In this document: positions 22,696 through 31,815 of the stretch, one piece after another
Numbering within the stretch: the stretch's first letter is position 1
Layout: each line of letters opens with the position of its first letter
IMG/VR virus record: IMGVR_UViG_3300045996_000713
Span: 1 to 32,156 of that record
Reading direction: 5' to 3' (one strand)
DNA: 32,156 nucleotides
From: a virus
Program-made: the position numbers and the translations under genes
Notes under the pieces: model-generated
What the model saw: the letters and a program-made list of their open reading frames with translations, nothing else
What the model was told of the DNA's origin: nothing
Databases searched by the model: none

Positions 22696-24816
22696 ATGCA
22701 GGGTAAAGATTTCTTGTATTTTTTATTCGACGAAAACAACAACAGCTATTATCAGTACGGTGATACGGTATTGCTTTCGGCTTCGCTGAAACCGCTGGAA
22801 TTTACCCCTGATGGATGGAGGAAAATTCAAATCCAGAATCAGCGAAACGGTACATATTTCGCCATCGATCGCAGCTTTACAGTACCGTTAGAATATGTAA
22901 AGGATGGTGCTCAAATACTGAAACACATCTATTACAACTATGGTGTAGAGGCTAAGGTGTACATGGCCGTATGTGAACAACGATTGTATTTTGATGCTAC
23001 ACATTACGGATTTTATTATACGCTACTTTACCGAGGTGAAATTGATCTTGCGCAGATGAAGCATGACGGCGCGAAAGTTACGGTTAATGTTATGGAGGGC
23101 GGCATCGTTAAGTTTATAAAGGCATACGAAAACACTAAATACGAAATACCTGTTGATGTGCCTGACGCGGTTGATGTTTATATGGATGGGGTGGAGCTAA
23201 AACAGAATGCTAAGTTTATAATAATAGATCCGTCAACAACATTTAACGGCAATCACTCTGTTCCTATTTCCCTTATTGGAGACGAGACCAAAACTCTCAA
23301 TATCAAAGGGGCAGATAGGGTGCAGCTAGGGGGTAGTAGTGGTTCTGATCAGAACAATAAACTTGTACAGGATGGCCTATGGTTTTACAGGGCATCAACA
23401 AGCCAACCGGTAACAGTTACATGGGACTTTAATATGACCGCACAGCTGGCTACCGGTATTGCGCCTAATCCTACTGTTCAATTATCACTTGTCGTAAGGA
23501 ATTTAAGAGACGACGGGTCTGTGGTTAAATTTGAAGTATTAAATGAGTTTAATGGCCCTACAAACGTGTATCGAAAGAACCATTTTACAGGGCAAAAAAC
23601 TATAACCGGCATCGAGCCGGGGACTTCTCTTTACCTGTTCATGGGTATTCAAATCATAGGTAGTTCTGGCGATCGGGCTGTGTCATTCTTTTATGATACT
23701 AACGAACCTTTTGAGTTTAACATTACCGATGCGACATACACACATCCAGCCTCCACCATCAAAGCCCTGCGCCCTGCTTACGTATTACAACAACTAATAA
23801 GTAAAATATCTAACGGCGCATACACCGTTCAATCAGACTATCTAACCAATACTATCAACGATGTAGTAGTTACCTGCGGTGATGCTATTCGAGGTATAAC
23901 AGGAGCTAAAATAAAGACCAGCTTAAGAGATTTCTTTAGCTCATTCAATAGTCATTTTGGTTTAGGCCTTGGTATGTTAGGTAGTACATTACGCCTTGAG
24001 CAAAAGAGATTCTGGGTACAGTATACCGACTTTATAGACCTCGGCGAAGTGAGTAAGATGAAAGTATCGCCAGCTTCAGACCTGCTTGTAAATAATATAA
24101 AGGTCGGCACTCCTAATCAAGAATACGATGATGTGAACGGTAAGCAGGAGTTCAATACTACACACGAATATTCGGCGCCTATCACAAGAGTTGCAAAAGA
24201 GTTAAACCTTGTTAGTGTTTACCGGGCCGACTGCTATGGTATAGAGTTTACGCGCTTAAACCTCGACGGGAAAGACACAACGGACAATGATAGTGATAAC
24301 GATGTGTTCATGATTCATCTTGAAGATGCGGCTAGGGGTGATGGATTCTACCACCTTGACCGAGCGCTGAACGCGGGCGTAACCGGCTTATTATCACCCG
24401 CTACTGTCTTCAATCTTTATCTCACACCCGCGCGAGCGCTAAGGCGTAATGGCGATTATATACGATCGTTATTCTATAAGCTCGATGCAAGGTATCTGAC
24501 GTTTCAAACAACAGACAAGAACGCTGCAGTTGTGGCTGGCGGTATAACCGAGAATGCAGATGTACAAATTGCATCCCTTGACCCTGCGCTGTTCAGTTGC
24601 AATTACCTGGAATTTGAAACGAAAGTACCGGTTGACACACTGGATTTACTAAAGGCAAATCCATTAAAAGCATTTGCCGGTACATGGGCAGGATTCCCCT
24701 TTATCGGCATTCCTGATAAGGTATCGGTGCAGCCGGGGGATAATGGGTCGCAGACATTCAAGTTATTAGCCAGCCCGCAAACAGATTTAACATTATTAAC
24801 TACAATCGATGGCTAA
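22696..24816 (+). CDS. Distal tail/baseplate-position structural protein
   Basis: 706 residues, beta-rich, with no signal peptide. The N-terminal ~160 residues (DFLYFLFDENNNSYYQYGDT, then a basic LYRGEIDLAQM segment) and a central domain from about residue 230 with many Thr/Val strands resemble large tail proteins that follow the tape measure in Bacteroidota phages. The C-terminal third has LFYKLDARYLTFQTTDKN and a compact end. The position directly after tape measure and morons suggests a distal tail or baseplate hub component. No enzymatic motif seen. Confidence 0.65.
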   Translation: MQGKDFLYFLFDENNNSYYQYGDTVLLSASLKPLEFTPDGWRKIQIQNQRNGTYFAIDRSFTVPLEYVKDGAQILKHIYYNYGVEAKVYMAVCEQRLYFDATHYGFYYTLLYRGEIDLAQMKHDGAKVTVNVMEGGIVKFIKAYENTKYEIPVDVPDAVDVYMDGVELKQNAKFIIIDPSTTFNGNHSVPISLIGDETKTLNIKGADRVQLGGSSGSDQNNKLVQDGLWFYRASTSQPVTVTWDFNMTAQLATGIAPNPTVQLSLVVRNLRDDGSVVKFEVLNEFNGPTNVYRKNHFTGQKTITGIEPGTSLYLFMGIQIIGSSGDRAVSFFYDTNEPFEFNITDATYTHPASTIKALRPAYVLQQLISKISNGAYTVQSDYLTNTINDVVVTCGDAIRGITGAKIKTSLRDFFSSFNSHFGLGLGMLGSTLRLEQKRFWVQYTDFIDLGEVSKMKVSPASDLLVNNIKVGTPNQEYDDVNGKQEFNTTHEYSAPITRVAKELNLVSVYRADCYGIEFTRLNLDGKDTTDNDSDNDVFMIHLEDAARGDGFYHLDRALNAGVTGLLSPATVFNLYLTPARALRRNGDYIRSLFYKLDARYLTFQTTDKNAAVVAGGITENADVQIASLDPALFSCNYLEFETKVPVDTLDLLKANPLKAFAGTWAGFPFIGIPDKVSVQPGDNGSQTFKLLASPQTDLTLLTTIDG

Positions 24817-25750
24817 TCAGATATATATACCGTTTTTAAATCCTGTCAGGTTCGTAGAACTTGACCCGGTGCAACTGCCACAGTATCAAACGAAGCACTT
24901 CGATGACTACTGGTTTAAGGAGCAATTGCAGACATATGAGACTGTAGTTAATTACAAACAGAAATATCAAACCAGTGATACAATATACCTACAATTCGAA
25001 AGCAATTTCGCATCTATACAATTATCGGTTATCGACTGTGAGCAGAACGTTTTATTAACTCAGGCGGCAACACAGGTCAGGGCTAATAAATATCTCGCAG
25101 GCTATTACGTATACGAGATTACGTTAAGTCTTGCGCCCTTTTCAGCCGGCACTATCTGGTTGAAGCTTGACTTAGCACTAGGTAGTAAGTTAATGATTAG
25201 TGAACCAATTGAACTTGCGGAGTCATGGCCTAACACTATTCTATTCCAGTACAACCATTCCAAGTATCACGGTGATGTAATATTCGAAACAGGCATTGTG
25301 TTCGGCTTCAGATGCGAGGGTGTAGTTGGACGATTAGAACCAGGTAGTGAACGGACATTCTACCGCGACCAGAAACTAAATCCTACCACACTTAAAGTAA
25401 GACCATTCCGAGCTTTCGAATTAGGTATTGGTCATCTGACCGGCATACCTGACTGGATGATCGACAAAATGGACTGGATATGGTCTTGTGACAATGTGCA
25501 GGTTGACGGAAAAAGTTTTGCTGTTTTGGAAGATAGCAAGTTTGAGGATAAAGAAATTCATAAACAATATCCACTACGACATTGGGCATTGAACATTCAG
25601 GAAGGCATAAACCGGGCGAGTAAGATAGTTGGGGTAGATGTAAATCCGAATAAGAAGTTATTGGTTGTATACCAGATCGACGGTACTGTGTTTGGAGATC
25701 TTAGTGCACAGGCTGGTAGCAACCTGGTGCCAATTTTATCAAGTGAATAA
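24809..25750 (+). CDS. Tail/baseplate-position protein
   Basis: 313 residues, overlapping the previous gene by 8 nt. It begins with a proline- and aromatic-rich IYIPFLNPVRFVELDPVQLP, continues with beta strands (YVYEITLSLAPFSAGTIWL), and contains a Trp-rich segment near residue 210 (IPDWMIDKMDWIWSCDN). It is probably structural, placed between the large distal tail protein and the collar-like protein. I do not recognise a named family. Confidence 0.6.
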   Translation: MANQIYIPFLNPVRFVELDPVQLPQYQTKHFDDYWFKEQLQTYETVVNYKQKYQTSDTIYLQFESNFASIQLSVIDCEQNVLLTQAATQVRANKYLAGYYVYEITLSLAPFSAGTIWLKLDLALGSKLMISEPIELAESWPNTILFQYNHSKYHGDVIFETGIVFGFRCEGVVGRLEPGSERTFYRDQKLNPTTLKVRPFRAFELGIGHLTGIPDWMIDKMDWIWSCDNVQVDGKSFAVLEDSKFEDKEIHKQYPLRHWALNIQEGINRASKIVGVDVNPNKKLLVVYQIDGTVFGDLSAQAGSNLVPILSSE

Positions 25751-25758
25751 TTAATGAT

Positions 25759-27147
25759 ATGGGACAAATAAGATTAGGGGTAGGACAAGTTAACATTACA
25801 AATTACTTAATCGCAGTAGCACGTAAGACTACTACGCCATTAGTAATTGAGGCGCAAGAATCTTATGCCCCACCTCACCCGGCGACACGTAACGTAGTGG
25901 TACCGGCATCGGGCAACATTGACCCGGTGATTTATTACGTGGACTTTTATGAGTCGTCAAACGGCGTTTCCCTTGACCTACTATTGTCCCAATTCGTCTA
26001 TGATCTTAAGAATCAGATTATCATTTCTGAACGCAGGTTCTACCGTGTAGGTGGCGGCGCCTCAGTAGACCCCGCCCCTGATCAGAAAATATTAATCGAC
26101 CCATACCTGGATGGGAAAACAATTTCGGGAGTATTCAAAGAAGGCTTCCGTTATTTAAAACCAGAGAGTGAACCTGTGCCTGAGTGGGTGCCGTATACTG
26201 GTGGCGGTATTGAGTTACAAGACCCGCTACAATTCAGCATGGATGAAGTGTACAGCATTGAGATTAGTTACCTGGTAGATCAATCGGTAGCTGGTAACAG
26301 TGGCGGCCTATACAACGGCGTCGCTCTTATTGATACCGATACCACGCTCGACAATACCTATCGAAATAAAAGATTACGCTGTGAAGCATCCGTAAGCAAT
26401 AAGCTGGTAGTAACACTAGAATCGGTCGCTACCGTTCCAGATGGCACCTTTTACCATTTCACCTCCAATGCCGGATTGCAGAACCAAACGCGCATACTAC
26501 CAAGTGGGAGTGAAACGATTCTTTACAATGGCGATAATTACACAGAAATGTCGTTCGGCAAAGGCGAATTTCTACGCATCGTTAAAGTGGGCTCAATATG
26601 GGAGGCAGAACTGGCGCATAGTAACATTATTAATGTAGGCGCTCGTTTCTCGGGTGACTGGAAAGACTTCCCATCGTGTAAACCCGAGGATGGAACTTTG
26701 TACGATGGTGATGAATGGCCTCGCATATGGTGGTGGATTAAAAATAAATTACCAATCACGCATTACATAGCGGACGATACTGTAATTAATGGCGGGTATA
26801 CACATCCATTAAACCGAAGAGGGCAATTTGTCATCCATAGTACCTTGAAAAAGTTCAGGGTTCCTAACACGCAAGAACTGACAGATAAGGGATTGAAAGA
26901 TTTTGATGCTTACGGAACCGATACAGAAAGGTCTTACGATTATCCCGGTGGCATTCAGGATGATCAGGTTGGGCAAGTTGAATTAACGCTAAATAAGGGG
27001 AATGGTTATACGGGTGGTAGTCAGAATGCCGGATGGTTTGCGCCGGGGGATCCTAATCACCCGCACCCCGATGAACTTATTATAATGAATCAAGGGGATG
27101 AAACACGGGTAAATAACAATGGCGTAATATTTTTAAGAAGGTTTTAA
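25759..27147 (+). CDS. Collar-like tail fibre/receptor-binding candidate
   Basis: 462 residues. The first ~200 are beta-rich and Gly/Ser/Asp-rich with repeated strand patterns, suited to a fibre shaft. The C-terminal half has EDGTLYDGDEWPRIWWWIKN, then RGQFVIHSTLKKFRVPNTQ, which resembles the phage tail collar domain (P.dGt.y....wp.l...i....g......f..Pd). It ends with GWFAPGDPNHPHPDELIIMN, a His-rich stretch that could bind metal, as collar and fibre tips do. Probable role: receptor binding or tip protein. It is followed at once by promoter-like copy D. Confidence 0.6.
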   Translation: MGQIRLGVGQVNITNYLIAVARKTTTPLVIEAQESYAPPHPATRNVVVPASGNIDPVIYYVDFYESSNGVSLDLLLSQFVYDLKNQIIISERRFYRVGGGASVDPAPDQKILIDPYLDGKTISGVFKEGFRYLKPESEPVPEWVPYTGGGIELQDPLQFSMDEVYSIEISYLVDQSVAGNSGGLYNGVALIDTDTTLDNTYRNKRLRCEASVSNKLVVTLESVATVPDGTFYHFTSNAGLQNQTRILPSGSETILYNGDNYTEMSFGKGEFLRIVKVGSIWEAELAHSNIINVGARFSGDWKDFPSCKPEDGTLYDGDEWPRIWWWIKNKLPITHYIADDTVINGGYTHPLNRRGQFVIHSTLKKFRVPNTQELTDKGLKDFDAYGTDTERSYDYPGGIQDDQVGQVELTLNKGNGYTGGSQNAGWFAPGDPNHPHPDELIIMNQGDETRVNNNGVIFLRRF

Positions 27148-27151
27148 ATGT

Positions 27152-27168
27152 TTCAGAACTGATTGAAA
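27152..27168 (+). promoter_or_regulatory. Palindromic promoter-like element, copy D (upstream of the tail fibre)
   Basis: TTCAGAACTGATTGAAA fits the consensus and begins 5 nt after the preceding stop. It is followed by ATAGTATAATTT; copy A shares the ATAGTA part. The tail-fibre gene begins at 27187, so this site would start a separate fibre/lysis unit. Confidence 0.5.
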
Positions 27169-27186
27169 ATAGTATAATTTTATATC

Positions 27187-30114
27187 ATGAAAGCTCTAAA
27201 ATCATTAGAGCCAAAACAGCAAAAAACTTTCCGGGATAGATACCTGGCAGTGCTATTTGCGGTGGCGGCTCTTCTTATTAGTTCAGTAGTTTCCGCACAG
27301 CTTGACAGTGCAAAGTATTCGCCTATCAATGGTTATGGGTTTAAATATAAACGCATGGTCTTCGATAGTGTGTTGATGATCCCGCGATCAACATCTCCGC
27401 ATGTGCCATGGAGGGCGGGCGCGATACGTTACAACGCCCCTGATTCAACATTGCAATTATGGACGGGCAATCAATGGAATTCGATACTAACCGGTATTGG
27501 TAATGGTGTTGATACGGCATACATGATTGATGACACCTTGATGGTCATTGAGACCCCTGACGAAGATTTCCTATTAACAATACCCGGTCGACCTCAACGC
27601 TTCGGCCTCGAAGATGCCACAACCTCAACAAACCGCTCATTCAATTTCAACAACTTTACATTTGAAGCCGATTCGTTTTCCAACTATAACCTATACTCCA
27701 AAGTACAATCAGCGGGTGTTGACAGAGGGGTGATAGGGCAATTTAGATCATCGCCTACCTCATCGTACTTGTGGCATTATCATAGTAATGGAGTCAGTAC
27801 GCGATCGTACGGGTTTAACACTTACCCTCAGTTAACACAGATGTTTGCGGCTGGCCATATGCCAGGTCATGCAACCTATGTTCAATCAGACACGCTTCAG
27901 GTTATCTTAGAGGCCGACCCTAACCGGTTGTATATGTTTCATGACAGTGTGGCGCTACATAATATTAATGGCGGGGATATTGATTTTAGAATACGGACGT
28001 TGCCAGAAACCATTGATACAACGAACTTCAAGCCATTAGCCATTGGGCCATTAGGGCAGGTTAAAAAAGTGCCTGGTTGGCCGGGGAGCGGGGGAGGCGC
28101 TACGCCGTCATGGCAACAAACATTAGACGTAAGTCATAATACATCTGGAAGATTGCTATTTGATACCTCGTACACGAAACCAGTTGACGCTGGATCACCC
28201 GCGCAACATACATGGTTTACAATGATGCCACTTGTAAAAGAAGACGACACGGTGACGAGCCCTTTTTACTGGAACCAATTCGCGGGTCTTAATAATGGTC
28301 AGGTAAATGAGGTGATGATGTTTGGTTGGAATTTAGGACCAGGCGGTGGACAAGTTCAGGCGGGCAAACCTGCACTAGGTGAAAGTTGGGAAAGTAATTA
28401 CAGGGTAGATATAGGCGGTGGTAACCTAAGGCGATACATGGAAAAGCATGAGTATTATATAAATCCAGCAGGATTACAATTCAGATTAGGGAGTTACACA
28501 ATTAATACCGACGACGGTACGTGCAACTACTATCATTCGGTTGACAATTTCAATTTGAGAAACTTCGGAACGGCTGGAACAAATACGCCTTATTTCACGG
28601 TGCAGGGGGTTGCAAATAATACACAGCAAGCACTTATTAATAATTCAGATCAGGCAGAGTCGTTTAATTTCAATGCTGATTTTAATCAGGACGCAAATAC
28701 ATCAGCATTAAGCATTACGAGTGGCGCAGGTAAACCCGTTTCCTTATTCAACCTGGTTGATTTCACAAGCGCATCCTTCCCGAATATATCAATTACAGGT
28801 CAGGGTTATGACGGTGCCGAAATTTTATTTAACGGATTTACCGATGGGCAACTCGGGCGCTTATTAGTTGATTCGTCGCAAGCTAATTGGGCAACATTTA
28901 CAAATGTGCCCATGCATATCTCCCCTAACTCAGTAAATGTATTGGACATACGAAGTAATCGCGTTAATGCTTACCAGCATATGTCAATACAGACGGGCGG
29001 CGGTACTCCGATCGCCATGCTGGACGTAAGGAGCGCAAGCGAGGATCAAACTCTTTACATCGAGAATGGTAAAGCAGGCGGCTATGGAGCCATAATAACT
29101 TCTACTAACGGTACTGGTGGAAACGTCGGATTAGATATAACTGCCACCGGAACGGCGGCTAACAAGGGGATTAACTTCAATGCTTCAATGGCGGCAACCG
29201 ATTGGAACATATATTCAGCGGGCGCCTCGAAAACGTACTTGGCCGGCAAGGTGGGGCTAGGCGTTACCTCACCTACATCCTATCTGCACATCAAAGCAGG
29301 AACCGCTACTGCTAATACCGCTCCTATAAAAATTGACGCCGGCACTAACCTAACAACACCCGAAGATGGTGCTATTGAATACGACGGGACTCACTACTAT
29401 GCAACAGTAGGAAGTACAAGGTATCAACTCGATCAGCAAGCTGGTAGCCCGTCAGATGAAGCATACAGCGCCACTACATGGAACGGCAGCTTAGATGCGG
29501 CTACAAAAAACGCGTTACGTGACAAGTTCGAAACAATGATTACTTCGCTTAATAGCCAAACCGGGGCTGTTACTATTACTGCAGGCAATGCAATTTCAAC
29601 AAGTACGCTAAGTGGAGATATAACCATCGCAGTCGATGTTAATCACTCAACATTGCCTCATACTATCGCTACGTATTTCACGGACGTAGCAAATAGCGGA
29701 ACTGGCGAGACAGATTTATACAGTACTACCACCTCTGCAAACACTTTATCCGGCAATGGGCAAACATTATACTTTGACTATACCGTTAACATGACCGATA
29801 ACACATCCACGGCGGCTTTAGCGGTTTATTTCGGGGCAACTCAAATAGGCACTACAGGGGCATTAACTGTTAGTTCAACTGGGTACTGGCGCGTTACTGG
29901 TTCTATCACACGTGCTACATCAACAACAGCAAGGGCAACAGTGGTTGTTACAGCACCGGGCGGCAGTACTACTCTATACGTGAACGAAACAGATTTAACG
30001 AGCCAGAATTTTGCTACAACTAATGTTGTGAAAATAACAGGCCAAGCTGGTGGCGCCGGTGGTGGCACCGGAGACATAACGGCGAAGATGGGAAAACTAT
30101 ATTACCAGCCATAG
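27187..30114 (+). CDS. Tail fibre protein with N-terminal signal-like segment
   Basis: 975 residues. RDRYLAVLFAVAALLIS and the following SVVSAQ (about 16-38) look like a signal peptide with a cleavage site after Ala37, which is unusual for a virion fibre. The middle is a long series of beta-rich, Gly/Ser/Thr/Asn segments. The C-terminal part has AGKVGLGVTSPTSYLHIKAG followed by a TTPEDGAIEYDGTHYYATVG segment, a repeat-like fibre motif well known from Bacteroidota phage and host surface proteins. The extreme C-terminus is Gly-rich. It is probably a receptor-binding fibre. Confidence 0.75.
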   Translation: MKALKSLEPKQQKTFRDRYLAVLFAVAALLISSVVSAQLDSAKYSPINGYGFKYKRMVFDSVLMIPRSTSPHVPWRAGAIRYNAPDSTLQLWTGNQWNSILTGIGNGVDTAYMIDDTLMVIETPDEDFLLTIPGRPQRFGLEDATTSTNRSFNFNNFTFEADSFSNYNLYSKVQSAGVDRGVIGQFRSSPTSSYLWHYHSNGVSTRSYGFNTYPQLTQMFAAGHMPGHATYVQSDTLQVILEADPNRLYMFHDSVALHNINGGDIDFRIRTLPETIDTTNFKPLAIGPLGQVKKVPGWPGSGGGATPSWQQTLDVSHNTSGRLLFDTSYTKPVDAGSPAQHTWFTMMPLVKEDDTVTSPFYWNQFAGLNNGQVNEVMMFGWNLGPGGGQVQAGKPALGESWESNYRVDIGGGNLRRYMEKHEYYINPAGLQFRLGSYTINTDDGTCNYYHSVDNFNLRNFGTAGTNTPYFTVQGVANNTQQALINNSDQAESFNFNADFNQDANTSALSITSGAGKPVSLFNLVDFTSASFPNISITGQGYDGAEILFNGFTDGQLGRLLVDSSQANWATFTNVPMHISPNSVNVLDIRSNRVNAYQHMSIQTGGGTPIAMLDVRSASEDQTLYIENGKAGGYGAIITSTNGTGGNVGLDITATGTAANKGINFNASMAATDWNIYSAGASKTYLAGKVGLGVTSPTSYLHIKAGTATANTAPIKIDAGTNLTTPEDGAIEYDGTHYYATVGSTRYQLDQQAGSPSDEAYSATTWNGSLDAATKNALRDKFETMITSLNSQTGAVTITAGNAISTSTLSGDITIAVDVNHSTLPHTIATYFTDVANSGTGETDLYSTTTSANTLSGNGQTLYFDYTVNMTDNTSTAALAVYFGATQIGTTGALTVSSTGYWRVTGSITRATSTTARATVVVTAPGGSTTLYVNETDLTSQNFATTNVVKITGQAGGAGGGTGDITAKMGKLYYQP

Positions 30115-30201
30115 AGAAAGCTAATCCTAAACCTCAATCCTGTACTAATTGAATAATTAACCCTGCCCGATTCGTAGCTAATCTTAGTGAGGGCAATTAT
30201 T

Positions 30202-30393
30202 ATGAAACACGCAGATATGCACGATACTGGCATCGGGAATGTCTACATGACAATTGTAACAACAGTTTTATTTTTTATAGCCCGGTTTGCACTGAGCGAC
30301 ATTGCGGCGATCGCAGCAATCTTTGCTGGCGTGACAACAGGGGGTTATAATATTTATAAATTCATTAAAGACCGTAAAAATAAAACCCAATGA
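30202..30393 (+). CDS. Small holin-like membrane protein
   Basis: 63 residues from the ATG at 30202; a GTG at 30187 would add five. A hydrophobic core spans about residues 14-58 (VYMTIVTTVLFFIARFAL, then IAAIAAIFAGVTTGGYNIY), giving one or two helices, and the tail KFIKDRKNKTQ is basic, as in class II/III holins. It is the first of three overlapping small genes after the fibre. Holin function is inferred from size, topology and place; no endolysin is visible in the window. Confidence 0.6.
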   Translation: MKHADMHDTGIGNVYMTIVTTVLFFIARFALSDIAAIAAIFAGVTTGGYNIYKFIKDRKNKTQ

Positions 30394-30632
30394 ATGAATT
30401 ATTTGGAAAGATAACCAGCAAAGATATACGCAACATACTTGCGGTAATAATTGTACTGGGTAGCTTCATTCTTGTTTACTTGGTGATTATAAAGGCTATT
30501 CCTCCTGAAAACAGGGACATTGCCCATACATCGCTCGGGTTCATTTTGGGCGGGTCGATGGCGGGCGTAGTTGGCTACTATTTTGGTAGTTCAAAAAACG
30601 AAGCCGACAAGGCAAAAAAGGAGGGCGAATGA
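30390..30632 (+). CDS. Small two-helix membrane protein, possible holin
   Basis: 80 residues, coupled to the previous gene by ATGA. Two hydrophobic segments, about 16-37 (ILAVIIVLGSFILVYLVIIK) and 47-66 (TSLGFILGGSMAGVVGYYFG), are separated by a short charged loop, and the C-terminus SSKNEADKAKKEGE is strongly charged. That topology fits a class II holin or antiholin. With the preceding gene it could form a holin/antiholin pair, but neither is proven. Confidence 0.6.
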   Translation: MNELFGKITSKDIRNILAVIIVLGSFILVYLVIIKAIPPENRDIAHTSLGFILGGSMAGVVGYYFGSSKNEADKAKKEGE

Positions 30633-31294
30633 AAAAGAATATCGCAATAATATTATTGGCCATTGCCGTCGCAATCCTTCTCTGGTTTATTCTTCACGAC
30701 CCTAAGCAACCGGACAGCCACAACTATCAGCATGACCAGGTGCAAGCTGATTTAAAGATCGTCAGACAGCAACGTGATTCGGGGTTGAAGGTTATTGATA
30801 GTCTTGTAAAGGAAATCATGCGGCGTGATACAGTAGAGACAAGGCTACGCGACAATCTAACCGGCACCCGCCACGACCTCGACAAAAGCATCAACACCGC
30901 CCTACGTCTCAGTAAAGAGATCAAACTAATGAAAGATACGGCCCGCATGGCCGGTTGGGGTGACGATGAATGGGCGATAGTCAGACGGGCAACACTGGAT
31001 AGTCTAACAAGCGAGTTGCCTAACCTGGCTTATCTCTACCAGCAATACAAAGACTTCAGCGATAGCCTAGCAGTGATCATGTCAAAGAATGAGGTAGACT
31101 ATAAGGCGGCGCTCGCTGAGCAGAAACGATTGTACGACAACCTGTATAGCAAATACGAACAATTGTATAATTTATATGAACAGCTGTTTAAAGATTACAC
31201 ATCCGCTGGCAGGTCGATTAAACGCGAACGATTAAAAACAAAAATCGCGGCTCTGCTGGCGTTGGTTGCTGGCGGGGCGGCGGTACTTAAATAA
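30629..31294 (+). CDS. Spanin-like membrane-anchored coiled-coil protein
   Basis: 221 residues, coupled by ATGA. One N-terminal membrane helix (KKNIAIILLAIAVAILLWFI, about 2-21) is followed by a long periplasmic-type coiled coil (about 38-195, for example QADLKIVRQQRDSGLKVIDS) and a weaker hydrophobic C-terminus (IAALLALVAGGAAVLK). Inner-membrane spanins have this single-anchor plus coiled-coil layout, and their usual partner is a small outer-membrane lipoprotein, not seen next to it. It could also be a general periplasmic scaffold. Confidence 0.5.
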   Translation: MKKNIAIILLAIAVAILLWFILHDPKQPDSHNYQHDQVQADLKIVRQQRDSGLKVIDSLVKEIMRRDTVETRLRDNLTGTRHDLDKSINTALRLSKEIKLMKDTARMAGWGDDEWAIVRRATLDSLTSELPNLAYLYQQYKDFSDSLAVIMSKNEVDYKAALAEQKRLYDNLYSKYEQLYNLYEQLFKDYTSAGRSIKRERLKTKIAALLALVAGGAAVLK

Positions 31295-31301
31295 CAACTA
31301 T

Positions 31302-31712
31302 ATGCGGATAATTATTATTCTACTTGCAGCAATTGCAATCTATTCGACAGCATTCTACCGGCCCAAATGTGAACATGTGTTTACGGAGGTTGAACAGGCT
31401 GAATTAGAAATTGAAAGACAGGGGTGGATTTGCAGCGTTTATACGCCGCCACCAACCGGCAAGCATGAAGGCAAGGAGCTTATCTGCGTGAAATGCTTTC
31501 ATAAACAAAAGCAGATATTGGATTATGGAAAGCCTATCGTTACACCCAATATACTCAGATGGCCCAGTGGGAGTTTAATTAATTGTTGTGACACGTTGGT
31601 TACATGGGGGCCAACACTCAGTTCAGGCACGAACAAGATATCTGACAGTTTAAGAAATGTTATTCTGAACATAAAGCCGGCGCCACCACTTGGCTCTGTG
31701 TTCGCACATTGA
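31302..31712 (+). CDS. Small membrane-anchored protein with CxH and CxxC motifs
   Basis: 136 residues from the ATG at 31302; an earlier start would overlap the previous gene. Residues 2-19 are hydrophobic (RIIIILLAAIAIYSTAFY), an anchor or uncleaved signal. Cys23-Glu-His25, Cys44, Cys62-Val-Lys-Cys65 and His67 (RPKCEHVF and ELICVKCFHKQ) could form a zinc-binding site. The overall look, with C.H near the start and a late IC.KCF, resembles a small phage family of unknown role. It ends just before a hairpin at 31732. Confidence 0.6.
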   Translation: MRIIIILLAAIAIYSTAFYRPKCEHVFTEVEQAELEIERQGWICSVYTPPPTGKHEGKELICVKCFHKQKQILDYGKPIVTPNILRWPSGSLINCCDTLVTWGPTLSSGTNKISDSLRNVILNIKPAPPLGSVFAH

Positions 31713-31726
31713 ATACTCTTTGAAAT

Positions 31727-31755
31727 AAAAAAGCCCACCGTAGTAGCGGCAGGCT
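31727..31755 (-). terminator. Terminator-like hairpin, best read on the minus strand
   Basis: AGCC (31732-31735) pairs with GGCT (31752-31755), and CCG (31738-31740) with CGG (31747-31749), with a 2x2 internal CA/CA loop between them and a TAGTAG loop. Read on the minus strand, a run of Ts (complement of AAAAA from 31727) follows the stem, as in an intrinsic terminator. Read on the plus strand no U-tract follows. No minus-strand gene is visible to its right within the window. Confidence 0.4.
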
Positions 31756-31815
31756 AGGAGAACATAGATTAAGAATAGTGCTGAATGACACATCTAAGTT
31801 ACCAAAATAAACATT

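Noticed and set aside
30119-30183. Direct repeat AGCTAATC at 30119-30126 and 30176-30183 in the gap after the tail fibre, and a TGCCC/GGGCA pairing there
   Set aside because: The repeat is only 8 nt and the stem 5 bp with a 22-nt loop; neither exceeds what chance would give.
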